Origin: an uncultured Prevotellaceae bacterium
GTDB taxonomy: Bacteria; Bacteroidota; Bacteroidia; Bacteroidales; UBA3663
Length of the DNA: 64,000 bases
NCBI GenBank assembly: GCA_900319235.1
Contig: ONNR01000014.1
Coordinates: forward strand, 29,182-93,181
Direction: 5' to 3'
Under the pieces are notes generated by a model, which did no database searches, was not told the origin of the DNA, and worked only from the letters and a program-made list of their open reading frames with translations. Shown here one piece after another: positions 1-8,578 of this stretch. The position numbers were made by a program, and so were the translations under genes. Within the stretch, counting starts at the first letter, position 1; the number at the start of each line of letters is the position of its first letter.

Positions 1-1890
1 CTGCTCGGTGGTTACGTTGACATTCCAAGGCCTGAAATAGAGGGTGGAGTTCCACTGACCAGCCTCGAGGAAGCGATAAGTGAAGATGATTTCGGCAGAT
101 TCACCTGGGGCGATGGTGTGACACCCGTTGCTTTCGGAAATCCTTTTGCTGACCTTGGTGGGCGAAGTGAGCTGCAACAAGAACTCACCGTTAATGGTCT
201 CGTTGCTGCGGTTGGTGACGCGTGCGGTGATCTTTTCGGTGCGTGTGGCTACTGTTTGCGTGTCGAAGCTCCACTGGGAGGCCTCGATGTCGCGATTGAC
301 CTTGGGACGGGAGATGGAGACGTTGTTGCCGCTTACGTCGAGCTGAAGGTAGCTCTCGTAGGTGGTACGCGACATTTGGATAAAGTCCCAATCGTCGGAG
401 TTCTTTGGCTCGAAGTATAGATATGCCTGGTAGGAACCATCGGAGAGGCTGGAGGGAATGGTGTAGGAGGCAGAGAGGTTGATGCCGGAAATGGAGCCAT
501 CTTCCTTGACGCCCTGGAGGCTGATCGACTTGATATTCTTGCGCTCGATGACGTTGCCCTGCTGCATCAAGACGATGCCACAGTCGCCCTCGGTCTTCCT
601 GCTGGAGTAGTTATAGATGGAACGCACGGTGATGTTCACCGAGCTGCCCTTGGTGGCTGAAGACTTGCTGGATGAGAAGGTGCCAGAGGCCGGGAAGTAA
701 AGGGTCGTACGATAGGTGCCGACGCCTTCGTTGGGACTGATGTTGACCACGGCATTCTGATCCTCGCAGAAGCCATCGTCCATCCTCATTGCACCCACAC
801 CCACACCATCGGGATTGAGCACGGCGATGTCGTAGTAGGCGTTGTAATTGCTGTTCCAGCCCCAGTTGACATAGTAGCGTCCGTCGGAATCGAAGCCTTC
901 GAGGACGAAGGCGTGGCCGGAGTTTTCCTCGATGTAGGATCGGCCAGTGTAGAGCACGGGACGGCCTTCGCGCAATTCACCCTGCATAATGGCGATCCAC
1001 TGATCGTAGGAGTAGGCTTCGCGCATAATGCAGATGGTGCGGCTGTTGAAGCCGAAGTACTCAACGAAGGCGCGGTCGAGGAATGGGCTGGTGGCGCCAC
1101 TGCCTTCAGCATCGTAGTCCATATTGACGGCTACACCACAATGGTAGAGGAGCTTCGAAACCTCGTTCTGCTCGGCACTGGTGCCCTGGTAGTTGCGGTC
1201 GAAGGTGAGGGGCATGAGCGAATAGTCGTAGGTCTGCTCTGCGAAGTTGACCGAAAGTTCCTTCGAGTAGCTGGTGCCGCTGGCCCGATACTTCCAGGTG
1301 TAGCTATGCTCTCCCTGGCCAACGGTGGGCTGGCGATAGTAGCGGAATATCTGTCCCATGGCGGTGGCTACGCATCCCGTGGGGCAATGCTGGTTGCCGA
1401 TGGTCGGGGTCTGGAGCGCGTAGGCACCCGTCTGATTCCAGGCTATGCCACCGAGGAGGGGTGCGACGGCCTCGGTTGTGGCCTTGATCTGCGCTTCGGT
1501 TTCGGCAGCCTCGGGATGCTGCTCGAGGTAAGCGGTGCGACGGCCGATGGCATCGAGCCACCAGCGGAGGCCTTCGGGCAGGGAATCGTCGATGTCGGTG
1601 GGCAACTGGCCTGCACCATAGGCAAGGACGGGACGTGTGAGGGTGGTGCCGGAAACGACGACAAAGGCGTCGTTGGCGACGTCGTTGAAGGCGTAGAAGG
1701 ACTGAGTGGACGCATCGACCTGAGTGCCGTTGCGGGCGGCACGACGCATGGAATGGAATTCGACAGGCTGACCGGCCTTCTGGCCAAGGAACTCACGAGC
1801 GATGGACTGAGCCTCGTCGAACGAACGGTTTTCGGCATGGAGCAATCCTGCCGAGAGCGCCAGGATGCCGAGTATGGTTTTTCGGTTCAT
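1..1890 (-). CDS. C10 family cysteine protease (streptopain/SpeB-like), C-terminus cut by window edge
   Basis: The frame starts with ATG at 1890 and stays open to base 1, so the stop lies outside the window and at least 630 residues are encoded. It begins with a short signal peptide (MNRKTILGILALSAGLLHA), followed by a Spi/propeptide-like region. The peptidase core has the catalytic Cys173 in CPTGCVATAMGQ and His326 in SGHAFVLEGF, followed by YYVNWGWNS; this is the C10 papain-like pattern. From about residue 390 on there are beta-rich, Ig-like stretches, which in secreted Bacteroidales proteases usually precede a sorting domain; that end is not visible. Expected role: exported protease degrading host or dietary protein. 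The family call is firm; the substrate is unknown. It diverges from the ABC-F gene. Confidence 0.9.
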   Translation of the reverse strand, partial: MNRKTILGILALSAGLLHAENRSFDEAQSIAREFLGQKAGQPVEFHSMRRAARNGTQVDASTQSFYAFNDVANDAFVVVSGTTLTRPVLAYGAGQLPTDIDDSLPEGLRWWLDAIGRRTAYLEQHPEAAETEAQIKATTEAVAPLLGGIAWNQTGAYALQTPTIGNQHCPTGCVATAMGQIFRYYRQPTVGQGEHSYTWKYRASGTSYSKELSVNFAEQTYDYSLMPLTFDRNYQGTSAEQNEVSKLLYHCGVAVNMDYDAEGSGATSPFLDRAFVEYFGFNSRTICIMREAYSYDQWIAIMQGELREGRPVLYTGRSYIEENSGHAFVLEGFDSDGRYYVNWGWNSNYNAYYDIAVLNPDGVGVGAMRMDDGFCEDQNAVVNISPNEGVGTYRTTLYFPASGTFSSSKSSATKGSSVNITVRSIYNYSSRKTEGDCGIVLMQQGNVIERKNIKSISLQGVKEDGSISGINLSASYTIPSSLSDGSYQAYLYFEPKNSDDWDFIQMSRTTYESYLQLDVSGNNVSISRPKVNRDIEASQWSFDTQTVATRTEKITARVTNRSNETINGEFLLQLTSPTKVSKRISESNGCHTIAPGESAEIIFTYRFLEAGQWNSTLYFRPWNVNVTTEQ

Positions 1891-1920
1891 TGCAAATGGA
1901 ATTTTTCGATTAAGTGGGGA

Positions 1921-1928
1921 CAAATTTA
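1921..1928 (-). promoter_or_regulatory. Putative -7 box for the C10 protease
   Basis: Read on the minus strand the bases give TAAATTTG, matching the Bacteroidota -7 consensus TAnnTTTG, about 30 bp before the start codon. The nearest TTTG (1943-1946) is only 18 bp upstream instead of about 23-25, so the -33 element is uncertain. Confidence 0.45.
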
Positions 1929-2000
1929 ATGTTTTTATTTGACAAATGCGTACATTGGCATCGAAAAAGTGCTTTTTCAAGCTTTTTTTCCTCTACTTTC

Positions 2001-2031
2001 TTGAAATTGTCAAGGAAATTGTCTAATTTTG
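2001..2031 (+). promoter_or_regulatory. Putative promoter of the ABC-F gene
   Basis: TAATTTTG at 2024-2031 matches the -7 consensus, with a TTG at 2001 about 23 bp upstream as a weak -33. It lies 20 bp before the ATG at 2051, which implies a very short leader. Confidence 0.5.
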
Positions 2032-2050
2032 CGCCACTTGTTTGTATAAT

Positions 2051-3910
2051 ATGGCTGTCAGCTACCTCCAAATTGATAATCTTACCAAGTCGTTTGGCGA
2101 CCTGGTGCTTTTCGAGAACCTTTCGCTGGGCATCAGTGAGGGTGACCGCATCGGCCTCATAGCCCGCAACGGCAGCGGCAAGACGACGCTGCTGAACATC
2201 ATCATGGGCATCGAGGGGAAGGACGAAGGCACCATCGTGTGGCGCAACGACCTGAGGGTGGAATACCTCAGCCAGGACCCGCAGTTCCCGTCGGACATTA
2301 CGGTGGGGGAGGTTTGCCGCTGTGTGCGCCGTGGCAACGAATGGGTGGTGGATGAGACAAAGGACCGACAGGAGGTGCTGACCAACAGTTCGGAGCTGAC
2401 ACGCATCCTGAGCCGCCTGGACATCACTGACCTCGAACAGAAGGTGGGACAGCTGAGCGGTGGGCAGCAGAAACGCCTGGCACTGGCACACGTGCTGATC
2501 GACAATCCGCAGCTGCTGATACTCGACGAGCCGACCAACCACCTCGATCTGGAGATGGTGGAGTGGCTGGAGGACTACCTGAACCGCAGCCGGTCGATGA
2601 CCCTGCTGATGGTGACGCACGACCGCTACTTCCTCGACCGCGTCTGCAACCGCATCGTGGAGCTTGCCGACAAGCAGCTCTATACCTACCGAGGCAACTA
2701 CAACTACTATCTGGAAAAACGTGCCGAGCGCATTTCGGCACAGCAGGCACAGGTGGACCATGCACAGAACCTGCTACGCAAGGAACTGGACTGGATGCGC
2801 CGTCAGCCCCAGGCACGCGGACACAAGAGCCGTTCGCGCATCGAGGCCTTCTACGAGCTGGAACAACGCGCCAAGGCACGCTATGAGGAGCAACGTATGC
2901 GATTGCAGACACGCAGCACCTACATCGGCTCGAAGATCTTCGTGGCAAAGCACGTGAGCAAGGCATTTCGCGACCACGAGCCTGCCAAGGTGATCCTGAA
3001 GGACTACAACTATACATTCGCACGTTACGAGAAGATGGGCATCATCGGTGCCAACGGAACGGGCAAATCGACCTACCTGAAACTCCTCTTGGGCAAACTG
3101 CAGCCCGACGAAGGCAGTTTCGAAGTGGGCGAGACGGTGCGCTTCGGCTACTACAGCCAGGACGGCATCGCCTACGACGAGCAGAAGAAGGTGATCGACG
3201 TGGTGCGCGACATAGCCGAATACGTGCTGATGAGCGACGGTTCGAAGATGTCGGCCTCGGAGTTTCTGAAGCAGTTCCTCTTCACGCCCGACAAGCAATA
3301 TTCGTACGTCTATAAGCTCAGTGGCGGGGAGAAGCGAAGGCTCTACCTTTGCACCATCCTGATGCGTTCGCCCAACTTCCTGATCCTCGACGAGCCGACC
3401 AACGACCTTGACATCGTCACCCTGCAGGTGCTGGAGGAGTATCTGCAACACTTTGGTGGCTGCGTGATTGTGGTAAGCCACGACCGCTACTTCATGGACA
3501 AGGTGGTGGATCACCTGCTGGTGATGAAGGGCAATGGCGAACTGCAGGACTATCCGGGCAACTATACCGACTATCGCGAATGGAAGACGCTGAAGGAACA
3601 GGAGGCTGCCGAGCTTGCCCAAGGGGGTGGAGCAACAAAGTCGAATACGGCACCCGTGTCGTCGTCGGTGAAACCCAAGACGCAGAAGGCACCCAAGCTC
3701 ACCTTCCAGGAGAAGCAGGAGTTCCAAAGGCTTGAACAGGAACTGCCGCAGCTTGAGGCCGAGAAGGCGGAGATTGAGCAAATGATGAGCAGCGGGACAC
3801 TGGGTGCTGAGGAGCTGATGGCGAAAGGCAAGCGCATCCAGGAACTGATTGAGATCATTGACGAGAAGGAGCTGAGGTGGCTGGAGCTGTCGGAGAAAGT
3901 CACGAATTAG
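2051..3910 (+). CDS. ABC-F family ATP-binding protein (Uup-like)
   Basis: A soluble protein of 619 residues with two ABC cassettes and no membrane segments, which defines ABC-F proteins that act on the ribosome rather than as transporters. Cassette 1 has Walker A at residues 36-45 (RNGSGKTT), signature LSGGQQKRLALAH and Walker B LLILDEPTNHLD. Cassette 2 has GANGTGKST, LSGGEKRRLYL and FLILDEPTNDLD. The charged interdomain linker (RRQPQARGHKSRSR) is the P-site tRNA-interaction region. The last ~80 residues are a predicted coiled coil, as in Uup. The ATG at 2051 is preferred over an in-frame TTG nine bases upstream. It could be a housekeeping translation factor or an antibiotic-protection type; sequence alone does not decide. 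Confidence 0.9.
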   Translation: MAVSYLQIDNLTKSFGDLVLFENLSLGISEGDRIGLIARNGSGKTTLLNIIMGIEGKDEGTIVWRNDLRVEYLSQDPQFPSDITVGEVCRCVRRGNEWVVDETKDRQEVLTNSSELTRILSRLDITDLEQKVGQLSGGQQKRLALAHVLIDNPQLLILDEPTNHLDLEMVEWLEDYLNRSRSMTLLMVTHDRYFLDRVCNRIVELADKQLYTYRGNYNYYLEKRAERISAQQAQVDHAQNLLRKELDWMRRQPQARGHKSRSRIEAFYELEQRAKARYEEQRMRLQTRSTYIGSKIFVAKHVSKAFRDHEPAKVILKDYNYTFARYEKMGIIGANGTGKSTYLKLLLGKLQPDEGSFEVGETVRFGYYSQDGIAYDEQKKVIDVVRDIAEYVLMSDGSKMSASEFLKQFLFTPDKQYSYVYKLSGGEKRRLYLCTILMRSPNFLILDEPTNDLDIVTLQVLEEYLQHFGGCVIVVSHDRYFMDKVVDHLLVMKGNGELQDYPGNYTDYREWKTLKEQEAAELAQGGGATKSNTAPVSSSVKPKTQKAPKLTFQEKQEFQRLEQELPQLEAEKAEIEQMMSSGTLGAEELMAKGKRIQELIEIIDEKELRWLELSEKVTN

Positions 3911-3996
3911 AGATTTTTTTGTCACGAATTAGAGAATTATAGAATTATTTATAAGAAAAAGCTCCTTTTGAGGAAGAATAAGGCTGACGCAAAAAT

Positions 3997-4068
3997 CCTT
4001 GAACTTTCGAACTTTTGAACCCTTGAACTTTTGAACTTTCGAACTTTTGAACCCTTGAACTTTTGAAC
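3997..4068. repeat. 8-bp tandem repeat, nine copies
   Basis: Nine consecutive 8-bp units with invariant GAAC in the second half: CCTTGAAC, TTTCGAAC, TTTTGAAC, CCTTGAAC, TTTTGAAC, TTTCGAAC, TTTTGAAC, CCTTGAAC, TTTTGAAC. The three variants follow a higher-order pattern restarting at each CCTTGAAC (3997, 4021, 4053). The array ends 17 bp before the ATG of the GH10-like lipoprotein, so it sits in the leader or spacer between that gene and the ABC-F gene. Confidence 0.9.
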
Positions 4069-4085
4069 ACATTTAAAAGATATAT

Positions 4086-5687
4086 ATGAAGAAGATTTTC
4101 TTAGTCCTTTCCGTTTTGGCACTAATGGTGTCAGCAACATCGTGTAAGACCTCGTCGAAGGTGGCAGACAAGGCTGTGGAGCAGCGTGATGCGAAGCATG
4201 AGTTTCGCGGAGCGTGGATACAGACAGCCTGGCAGGACCGCTACCAGAACAAGTCGCCCGAAGCGTGCCGCAAGTACCTGTCGCAGCTCGTCGAGACCCT
4301 TTATCAGACGGGCTTCAATGCCATCATCTTCCAGGTGCGTCCCGAAGGTGATGCGTTCTATCGCAGCAGCTACGAGCCCTGGAGCCGTTTCCTGACAGGC
4401 CAGCAGGGCAAGGCACCACAGCCGGAATGGGATCCGATGGAATATCTGATCAACCTATGCCACGAGCGCGGCATTGAGTTCCACGCCTGGATCAATCCAT
4501 ACCGCATGTATATGTCGAAGAACTTCAACCTTTCGAGCAATCACCTCTACAGGCAGCATCCCGAGTATTTCGTCGTCTTTGACGAAAGGCTCTACCTCAA
4601 TCCCGGACTGCCCGAGAGCCGTGCGTGGATTCGCTCGGTGGTGATCGACATCGTGAAGCGCTATGACGTGGATGCCATCCACATGGACGACTATTTCTAT
4701 CCTTATCCGGTGGCAGGCAAGGAATTCAACGACATTGCCACCTTCCAGGCCTATGCTCCGCAGATGGGCTTCAATGCGAACAGTCGTGCCGATCTTGGCA
4801 ACTTCCGTCGCCGCAGCGTGAACATCCTCATCAAGTCGGTGCACGACGACATCCGTGCCCTCAAGCCGTGGGTGCGCTTCGGCATCAGTCCTTTTGGCAT
4901 CTACCGCAACGAGAAGAGCTGGGAGGGAGGTTCGAAGACCAACGGCACACAGTGCTACGACGACCTCTATGCCGACGTGCTGCTGTGGGCGCAGTCGGGA
5001 TGGATTGACTACGTGATACCGCAGCTCTATTGGGAGATTGGACATAAGGCAGCCGACTACACCACTCTTTGCTCCTGGTGGGCAAAGAACATCCCTTCGC
5101 CCTGCCAGCTATACATCGGCCAAAGCATCGAGCGTAGCCTCGACGGTGCAGCCAACAGCGCTTCGACGCCCAAACTTACCGTCAGCAGCAAGAACTTCCT
5201 CGAGAAGGTCAACCAGGCACGTAGCGAGAAGAACATCAAGGGCAACTGCTTCTGGTATGCCTACCAGGTGGAGGACAACCAGTTCGGTGTGCGCGATTTC
5301 CTGAAACAATCGGTGTATACCACTCATTCGATGCCACCGACCTTCTCCAATCTCGATGACGATGCTCCCAGCAAGGTGAAGGACCTTGATGGTTCGTTGG
5401 TGCGAAAGGGCGAGAAGGTTGGCCTTCATCTCAAATGGGCCGAACCGAAGGCCGACAAGAAGGATCAGAACGACCCTATATTATATTATAATGTCTATCG
5501 ATTCGTAAAAGGCGAGATGGTGAACACCCGCGATATGGACCACCTCTACATGCAGGTGGCTTCGCCCGAACTGATTGACTACGACATCGCCAATTCGTCG
5601 AAATACACCTATGTGGTGACCGCTGTCGACCATTACAACAACGAGGGCAAGACGGCGAAGAAGACGTTTAAGATTAAATTAAAATGA
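4086..5687 (+). CDS. GH10-like (GHL10/DUF187) glycoside hydrolase lipoprotein
   Basis: 533 residues. The N-terminus is a lipoprotein signal ending in ATSC, with Cys20 as lipidation site, so it is anchored in the envelope. The core (about 40-390) has the GHL10 TIM-barrel signature: FRGAWIQT, NAIIFQVRPEGDAFY, HAWINPYRMY, VDAIHMDDYFYPYP and VRFGISPFGIYRN; MDDYF carries a likely catalytic acid. The last ~110 residues look like a fibronectin-III-type domain. The stop overlaps the start of the next gene, a BadF-type sugar kinase, by 4 bp (ATGA), suggesting a linked role in releasing and phosphorylating an amino sugar, perhaps during peptidoglycan recycling. Substrate is inference only. Confidence 0.85.
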   Translation: MKKIFLVLSVLALMVSATSCKTSSKVADKAVEQRDAKHEFRGAWIQTAWQDRYQNKSPEACRKYLSQLVETLYQTGFNAIIFQVRPEGDAFYRSSYEPWSRFLTGQQGKAPQPEWDPMEYLINLCHERGIEFHAWINPYRMYMSKNFNLSSNHLYRQHPEYFVVFDERLYLNPGLPESRAWIRSVVIDIVKRYDVDAIHMDDYFYPYPVAGKEFNDIATFQAYAPQMGFNANSRADLGNFRRRSVNILIKSVHDDIRALKPWVRFGISPFGIYRNEKSWEGGSKTNGTQCYDDLYADVLLWAQSGWIDYVIPQLYWEIGHKAADYTTLCSWWAKNIPSPCQLYIGQSIERSLDGAANSASTPKLTVSSKNFLEKVNQARSEKNIKGNCFWYAYQVEDNQFGVRDFLKQSVYTTHSMPPTFSNLDDDAPSKVKDLDGSLVRKGEKVGLHLKWAEPKADKKDQNDPILYYNVYRFVKGEMVNTRDMDHLYMQVASPELIDYDIANSSKYTYVVTAVDHYNNEGKTAKKTFKIKLK

Positions 5688-6562
5688 AAACTTTACTCGC
5701 TGATAGCGGGAGCACAAAGACCCATTGGGCCCTTGTGGAAGAAGTGCCGGGGTTGCCCAAGATGATACGCACGGCACAGACGCAGGGGCTCAATCCGCTG
5801 TATGTCACACCCGAGCAGATCACCTCGGCATGCCGACAGGTGCTTGCCGACGTGGGAGAGGGGCCGATGGGCGTCGATGAACTCCGTTTTTACGGGTCGG
5901 GATGCAGCGGCGAAAGGCTTGCCATGGTGGAGCGCGCACTGCGTGCAGCTTTTACTCCGATGACGAAGGTAATTGTCGATTCTGACCTGATGGGCGCTGC
6001 ACATGCCTTGGAGACCAAGGGTGAGAAGAAGCCTACAGAACCGTTTATCGCATGCATCATGGGCACGGGCTCGATTGCAGCTTTGTTTGACCCAGCGACT
6101 CGTGCGTTGCTGCCTATGCCAGCGCTTGGATATGTGCTTGGTGATGAGGGAAGTGGGGCTTGGTTTGGACGACATCTACTTAGCGATTATCTCAAGCAGC
6201 AGATGCCTGAGAAGGCACGTGAGGCATTTGAGGGCGATTTTGGTGCGATTAGCGCAGAGAGCGCCATCCGCCATGTCTATCAGATGCCTACGCCCAACCG
6301 CTACTTGGCGACGTTTGCCGCCTTCGTGGGACGAAATCTGGAGTTGCCCTATGTGGAACGCTTGGCCTATCGTGGCGTTGAAGCCTTCTGGCAGCGTAAT
6401 GTGCTGCCTATCGACCGGCTTGACGACGGAATGGAAGTGCGTGATGTGCGCCTTGTCGGAAGTCTTGCTTGGAGTCTGCGCCCCGTGATCGAAAAGGTTG
6501 CCGAAGTGCATGGTTATGTTGTAAGTCAAGTGATTAAGGATCCGATAGAAGGCCTTATATAG
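5684..6562 (+). CDS. BadF/BadG/BcrA/BcrD-family ATPase, probable N-acetylglucosamine-type kinase
   Basis: 292 residues, cytoplasmic. It begins MKTLLADSGSTKTHWALV, the phosphate-1 motif of the ASKHA fold, and has CIMGTGSIAALF (phosphate-2) and LGYVLGDEGSGAWFG, typical of bacterial N-acetylhexosamine kinases of the BadF family. Length is usual for single-domain sugar kinases. It is translationally coupled to the GH10-like lipoprotein by a 4-bp overlap. Which sugar it phosphorylates (GlcNAc, MurNAc or another) cannot be told from the sequence. Confidence 0.8.
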   Translation: MKTLLADSGSTKTHWALVEEVPGLPKMIRTAQTQGLNPLYVTPEQITSACRQVLADVGEGPMGVDELRFYGSGCSGERLAMVERALRAAFTPMTKVIVDSDLMGAAHALETKGEKKPTEPFIACIMGTGSIAALFDPATRALLPMPALGYVLGDEGSGAWFGRHLLSDYLKQQMPEKAREAFEGDFGAISAESAIRHVYQMPTPNRYLATFAAFVGRNLELPYVERLAYRGVEAFWQRNVLPIDRLDDGMEVRDVRLVGSLAWSLRPVIEKVAEVHGYVVSQVIKDPIEGLI

Positions 6563-6634
6563 TGTGATTTTTGTATCATACGGGTAGCAAATCGACTTCA
6601 TAATTAAATTTTTTTAGCAAAAACAAGGTAGAAA

Positions 6635-6667
6635 TGTTTTTTATTTGAAAAATAATTCATATCTTTG
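6635..6667 (+). promoter_or_regulatory. Promoter of the infC operon
   Basis: TATCTTTG at 6660-6667 is a perfect -7 box. The -33 region is only T-rich (TGTTTTTT near 6635). A leader of about 100 bp follows before infC. No L20-binding leader structure could be assigned. Confidence 0.6.
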
Positions 6668-6775
6668 CAGCCGATTTTCGAGATTCCACTTTATGATTTT
6701 TGCAAAAAATGGACTCGACGAAAGGTTATTAATCATCAAAAACTAAAATCAAATTATTAACTATCCATTTAGTTA

Positions 6776-7537
6776 ATGGCATTTACACCTCACAGCGGCG
6801 GTCCTAACAGACCCAAACCAAGCGGCGCACGCCCCAAGGGCCCGCGCCCCACCATGCAGAACAACACTACCAACAAGGACGAGCATCGCATCAACGAGCG
6901 TATTCGTGGCGTGAAGGAAGTCCGTCTGGTAGGCGACAACGTTACGATGGGCATCTATCCCATAGAGGAGGCCATGCGTATCGCCGAAGAACTGGAACTC
7001 GATCTTGTGGAGATCAGTGCCACGGCCGTCCCACCTGTATGCAAGGTGATGGACTATCAGAAGTTCTGCTACCAGCAGAAGAAGAAAGCCAAGGAGGCCA
7101 AGGCAAACGCTGCCAAGGTTGTCGTGAAGGAAATCCGTTTCGGTCCACAGACCGACGACCATGACTATGAGTTCAAGCTCCGTCATGCGAAGGAGTTCCT
7201 TCAGGAGGGTTCGAAAGTGAAGGCCTACGTCTTCTTCAAGGGCCGTTCGATTTTGTTCAAGGAGCAAGGTGAGGTCCTGCTCGCCCGCTTCACGCAGGAT
7301 CTGCAGGATTACGGCAAGCCCGACAATTATCCACCTACGCTTGAGGGTAAACGCATGATCCTCATCTTCTCGCCCAAGAGCGGCAGTCAGAAGAAGAAGG
7401 AACAGGCCCCAAAGCCTGAAAAGAAGCAACCGACCGTTGAGATCAAGGGCGGCAAGCCCGAGGCTCAGCGCGACGTTACTGAAACCAATCCGCTTGCAGC
7501 CGCCCTCAAGGAGGCCGGCCTCAAGGGGGAGGAGTAA
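6776..7537 (+). CDS. infC: Translation initiation factor IF-3
   Basis: 253 residues. The core is clear: [17 protein letters not shown] and [18 protein letters not shown] (N domain), [13 protein letters not shown], then [19 protein letters not shown] in the C domain. IF-3 binds the 30S subunit and controls initiator tRNA selection. The protein is longer than the usual ~180-200: about 35 basic, Pro-rich residues precede the core and about 45 Lys/Glu-rich residues follow it, ending in [19 protein letters not shown] 6776 gives the full tail; an internal ATG at 6854 is an alternative start. First gene of infC-rpmI-rplT. Confidence 0.95.
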   Translation: MAFTPHSGGPNRPKPSGARPKGPRPTMQNNTTNKDEHRINERIRGVKEVRLVGDNVTMGIYPIEEAMRIAEELELDLVEISATAVPPVCKVMDYQKFCYQQKKKAKEAKANAAKVVVKEIRFGPQTDDHDYEFKLRHAKEFLQEGSKVKAYVFFKGRSILFKEQGEVLLARFTQDLQDYGKPDNYPPTLEGKRMILIFSPKSGSQKKKEQAPKPEKKQPTVEIKGGKPEAQRDVTETNPLAAALKEAGLKGEE

Positions 7538-7599
7538 GAGTGCAAGACCGTCCGACAGGACACGTCATTATATTCAACTTTATTTAACAATCAAACAAA

Positions 7600-7797
7600 A
7601 TGCCAAAAGTTAAGACTAACTCCGGTGCCAAGAAGCGTTTCCCGCTCACCGGATCAGGAAAGATCAAGAGAAAGCACGCTTACAAGAGCCACATCTTGAC
7701 CAAGAAGACCAAGAAGCAGAAGCGTAACCTTACTGGTTTCTCCATTCTGGACAATGCCAATAAGACCAACGTTCGCGAGCTCCTTTGCCTCAAGTAA
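7600..7797 (+). CDS. rpmI: 50S ribosomal protein L35
   Basis: 65 residues, highly basic, starting [20 protein letters not shown], the standard L35 N-terminus, with [14 protein letters not shown] in the middle. A component of the large ribosomal subunit. It sits between infC and rplT in the conserved order, 62 bp after infC. Confidence 0.97.
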   Translation: MPKVKTNSGAKKRFPLTGSGKIKRKHAYKSHILTKKTKKQKRNLTGFSILDNANKTNVRELLCLK

Positions 7798-7894
7798 TCA
7801 AGGGTTCTTCCGAGTCTTTTCTCAAATCTATTAACCAAACAGCTGTACTAAGTGGGCAATAGAGCCCCGCGGCGTTTAAAAAAACTTTTACACT

Positions 7895-8239
7895 ATGCCA
7901 CGTTCGGTAAATCACGTAGCGTCACGTGAAAGACGCAAGAAGATTCTCCACCTCACCAGAGGTTACATTGGTGCCCGCAAGAATGTGTGGACCGTTGCTA
8001 AGAATACCTGGGAGAAAGGTTTGACTTATGCATTCCGCGATCGTCGCGCCAAGAAGCGCAACTTCCGCGCACTTTGGATTCAGCGTATCAATGCTGCTGC
8101 CCGTCTTGAGGGTCTCAGCTACTCGAAGCTCATGGGTCTGCTCCATGCCAATGGCATCGACATCAACCGCAAGGTCCTCGCTGACCTCGGTATGAATCAC
8201 CCAGAGGCTTTCAAGGCTATCGTTGACAAAGTCAAGTAA
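7895..8239 (+). CDS. rplT: 50S ribosomal protein L20
   Basis: 114 residues starting [20 protein letters not shown], followed by [15 protein letters not shown] and [17 protein letters not shown] basic helices, and the globular C domain ([20 protein letters not shown]). L20 binds 23S rRNA early in assembly and in many bacteria represses its own operon. Last gene of the operon; a terminator follows 33 bp later. Confidence 0.97.
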   Translation: MPRSVNHVASRERRKKILHLTRGYIGARKNVWTVAKNTWEKGLTYAFRDRRAKKRNFRALWIQRINAAARLEGLSYSKLMGLLHANGIDINRKVLADLGMNHPEAFKAIVDKVK

Positions 8240-8272
8240 GTATCGCCAGATTGAAGGCAATCGCCAAAAAAT

Positions 8273-8306
8273 ACCGCCTATTCTCTTAGGAGAACGGGCG
8301 GTTTTG
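8273..8306 (+). terminator. Rho-independent terminator of the infC operon
   Basis: ACCGCC (8273-8278) pairs with GGCGGT (8297-8302), and an inner TTCTC/GAGAA stem closes on TTAG; a short T-run follows. Confidence 0.85.
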
Positions 8307-8442
8307 TTGTGTATATACTATAAGTATATCCTTGCTCGATGGAAAGCGGAGAGAAATCCTTAAATTTAACATTTACTTTAACAAAAGTGTTAAAATTTTG
8401 CATACGTTAGAAAAAAGCTATAAGAATGTCGCGGAAATTACT

Positions 8443-8450
8443 TATCTTTG
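8443..8450 (+). promoter_or_regulatory. Promoter -7 box and leader of the TonB receptor operon
   Basis: TATCTTTG is a perfect -7 box; no good -33 TTTG is at the right distance. A leader of about 125 bp follows up to 8578, containing a GAGGG...CCCTC hairpin (about 8471-8495) and an A-rich stretch before the start codon. The short open frame across 8332-8553 covers the promoter and is not taken as a gene. Confidence 0.7.
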
Positions 8451-8578
8451 CACCGATAATAAGGCAGAGCGAGGGGCTTGTCTTCATTCGCCCTCCGATG
8501 TTGAGTTAATTAAGGTAGAAAGAACGTTATTAGCACACAATAACTATTATTAATACAAACAACTTAAACAACAACAAA

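Noticed and set aside
913..1929. A 338-codon plus-strand open frame
   Set aside because: It lies antisense to the C10 protease, whose catalytic motifs are clear. The translation is low-complexity Gly/Val/Ala-rich without known motifs, as expected for a shadow frame in GC-rich coding DNA.
2774..3925. A 383-codon minus-strand frame within the ABC-F gene
   Set aside because: Antisense of a gene with two intact ABC cassettes; the His/Leu/Val-rich text has no motif.
3949..4140. Minus-strand frame rich in Lys/Ser/Phe
   Set aside because: It is only the 8-bp repeat read as codons, plus the antisense of the lipoprotein start.
8332..8553. Short open frame of 73 codons before the TonB receptor
   Set aside because: It contains the -7 box at 8443-8450 and the leader; no ribosome-binding site and no family resemblance.
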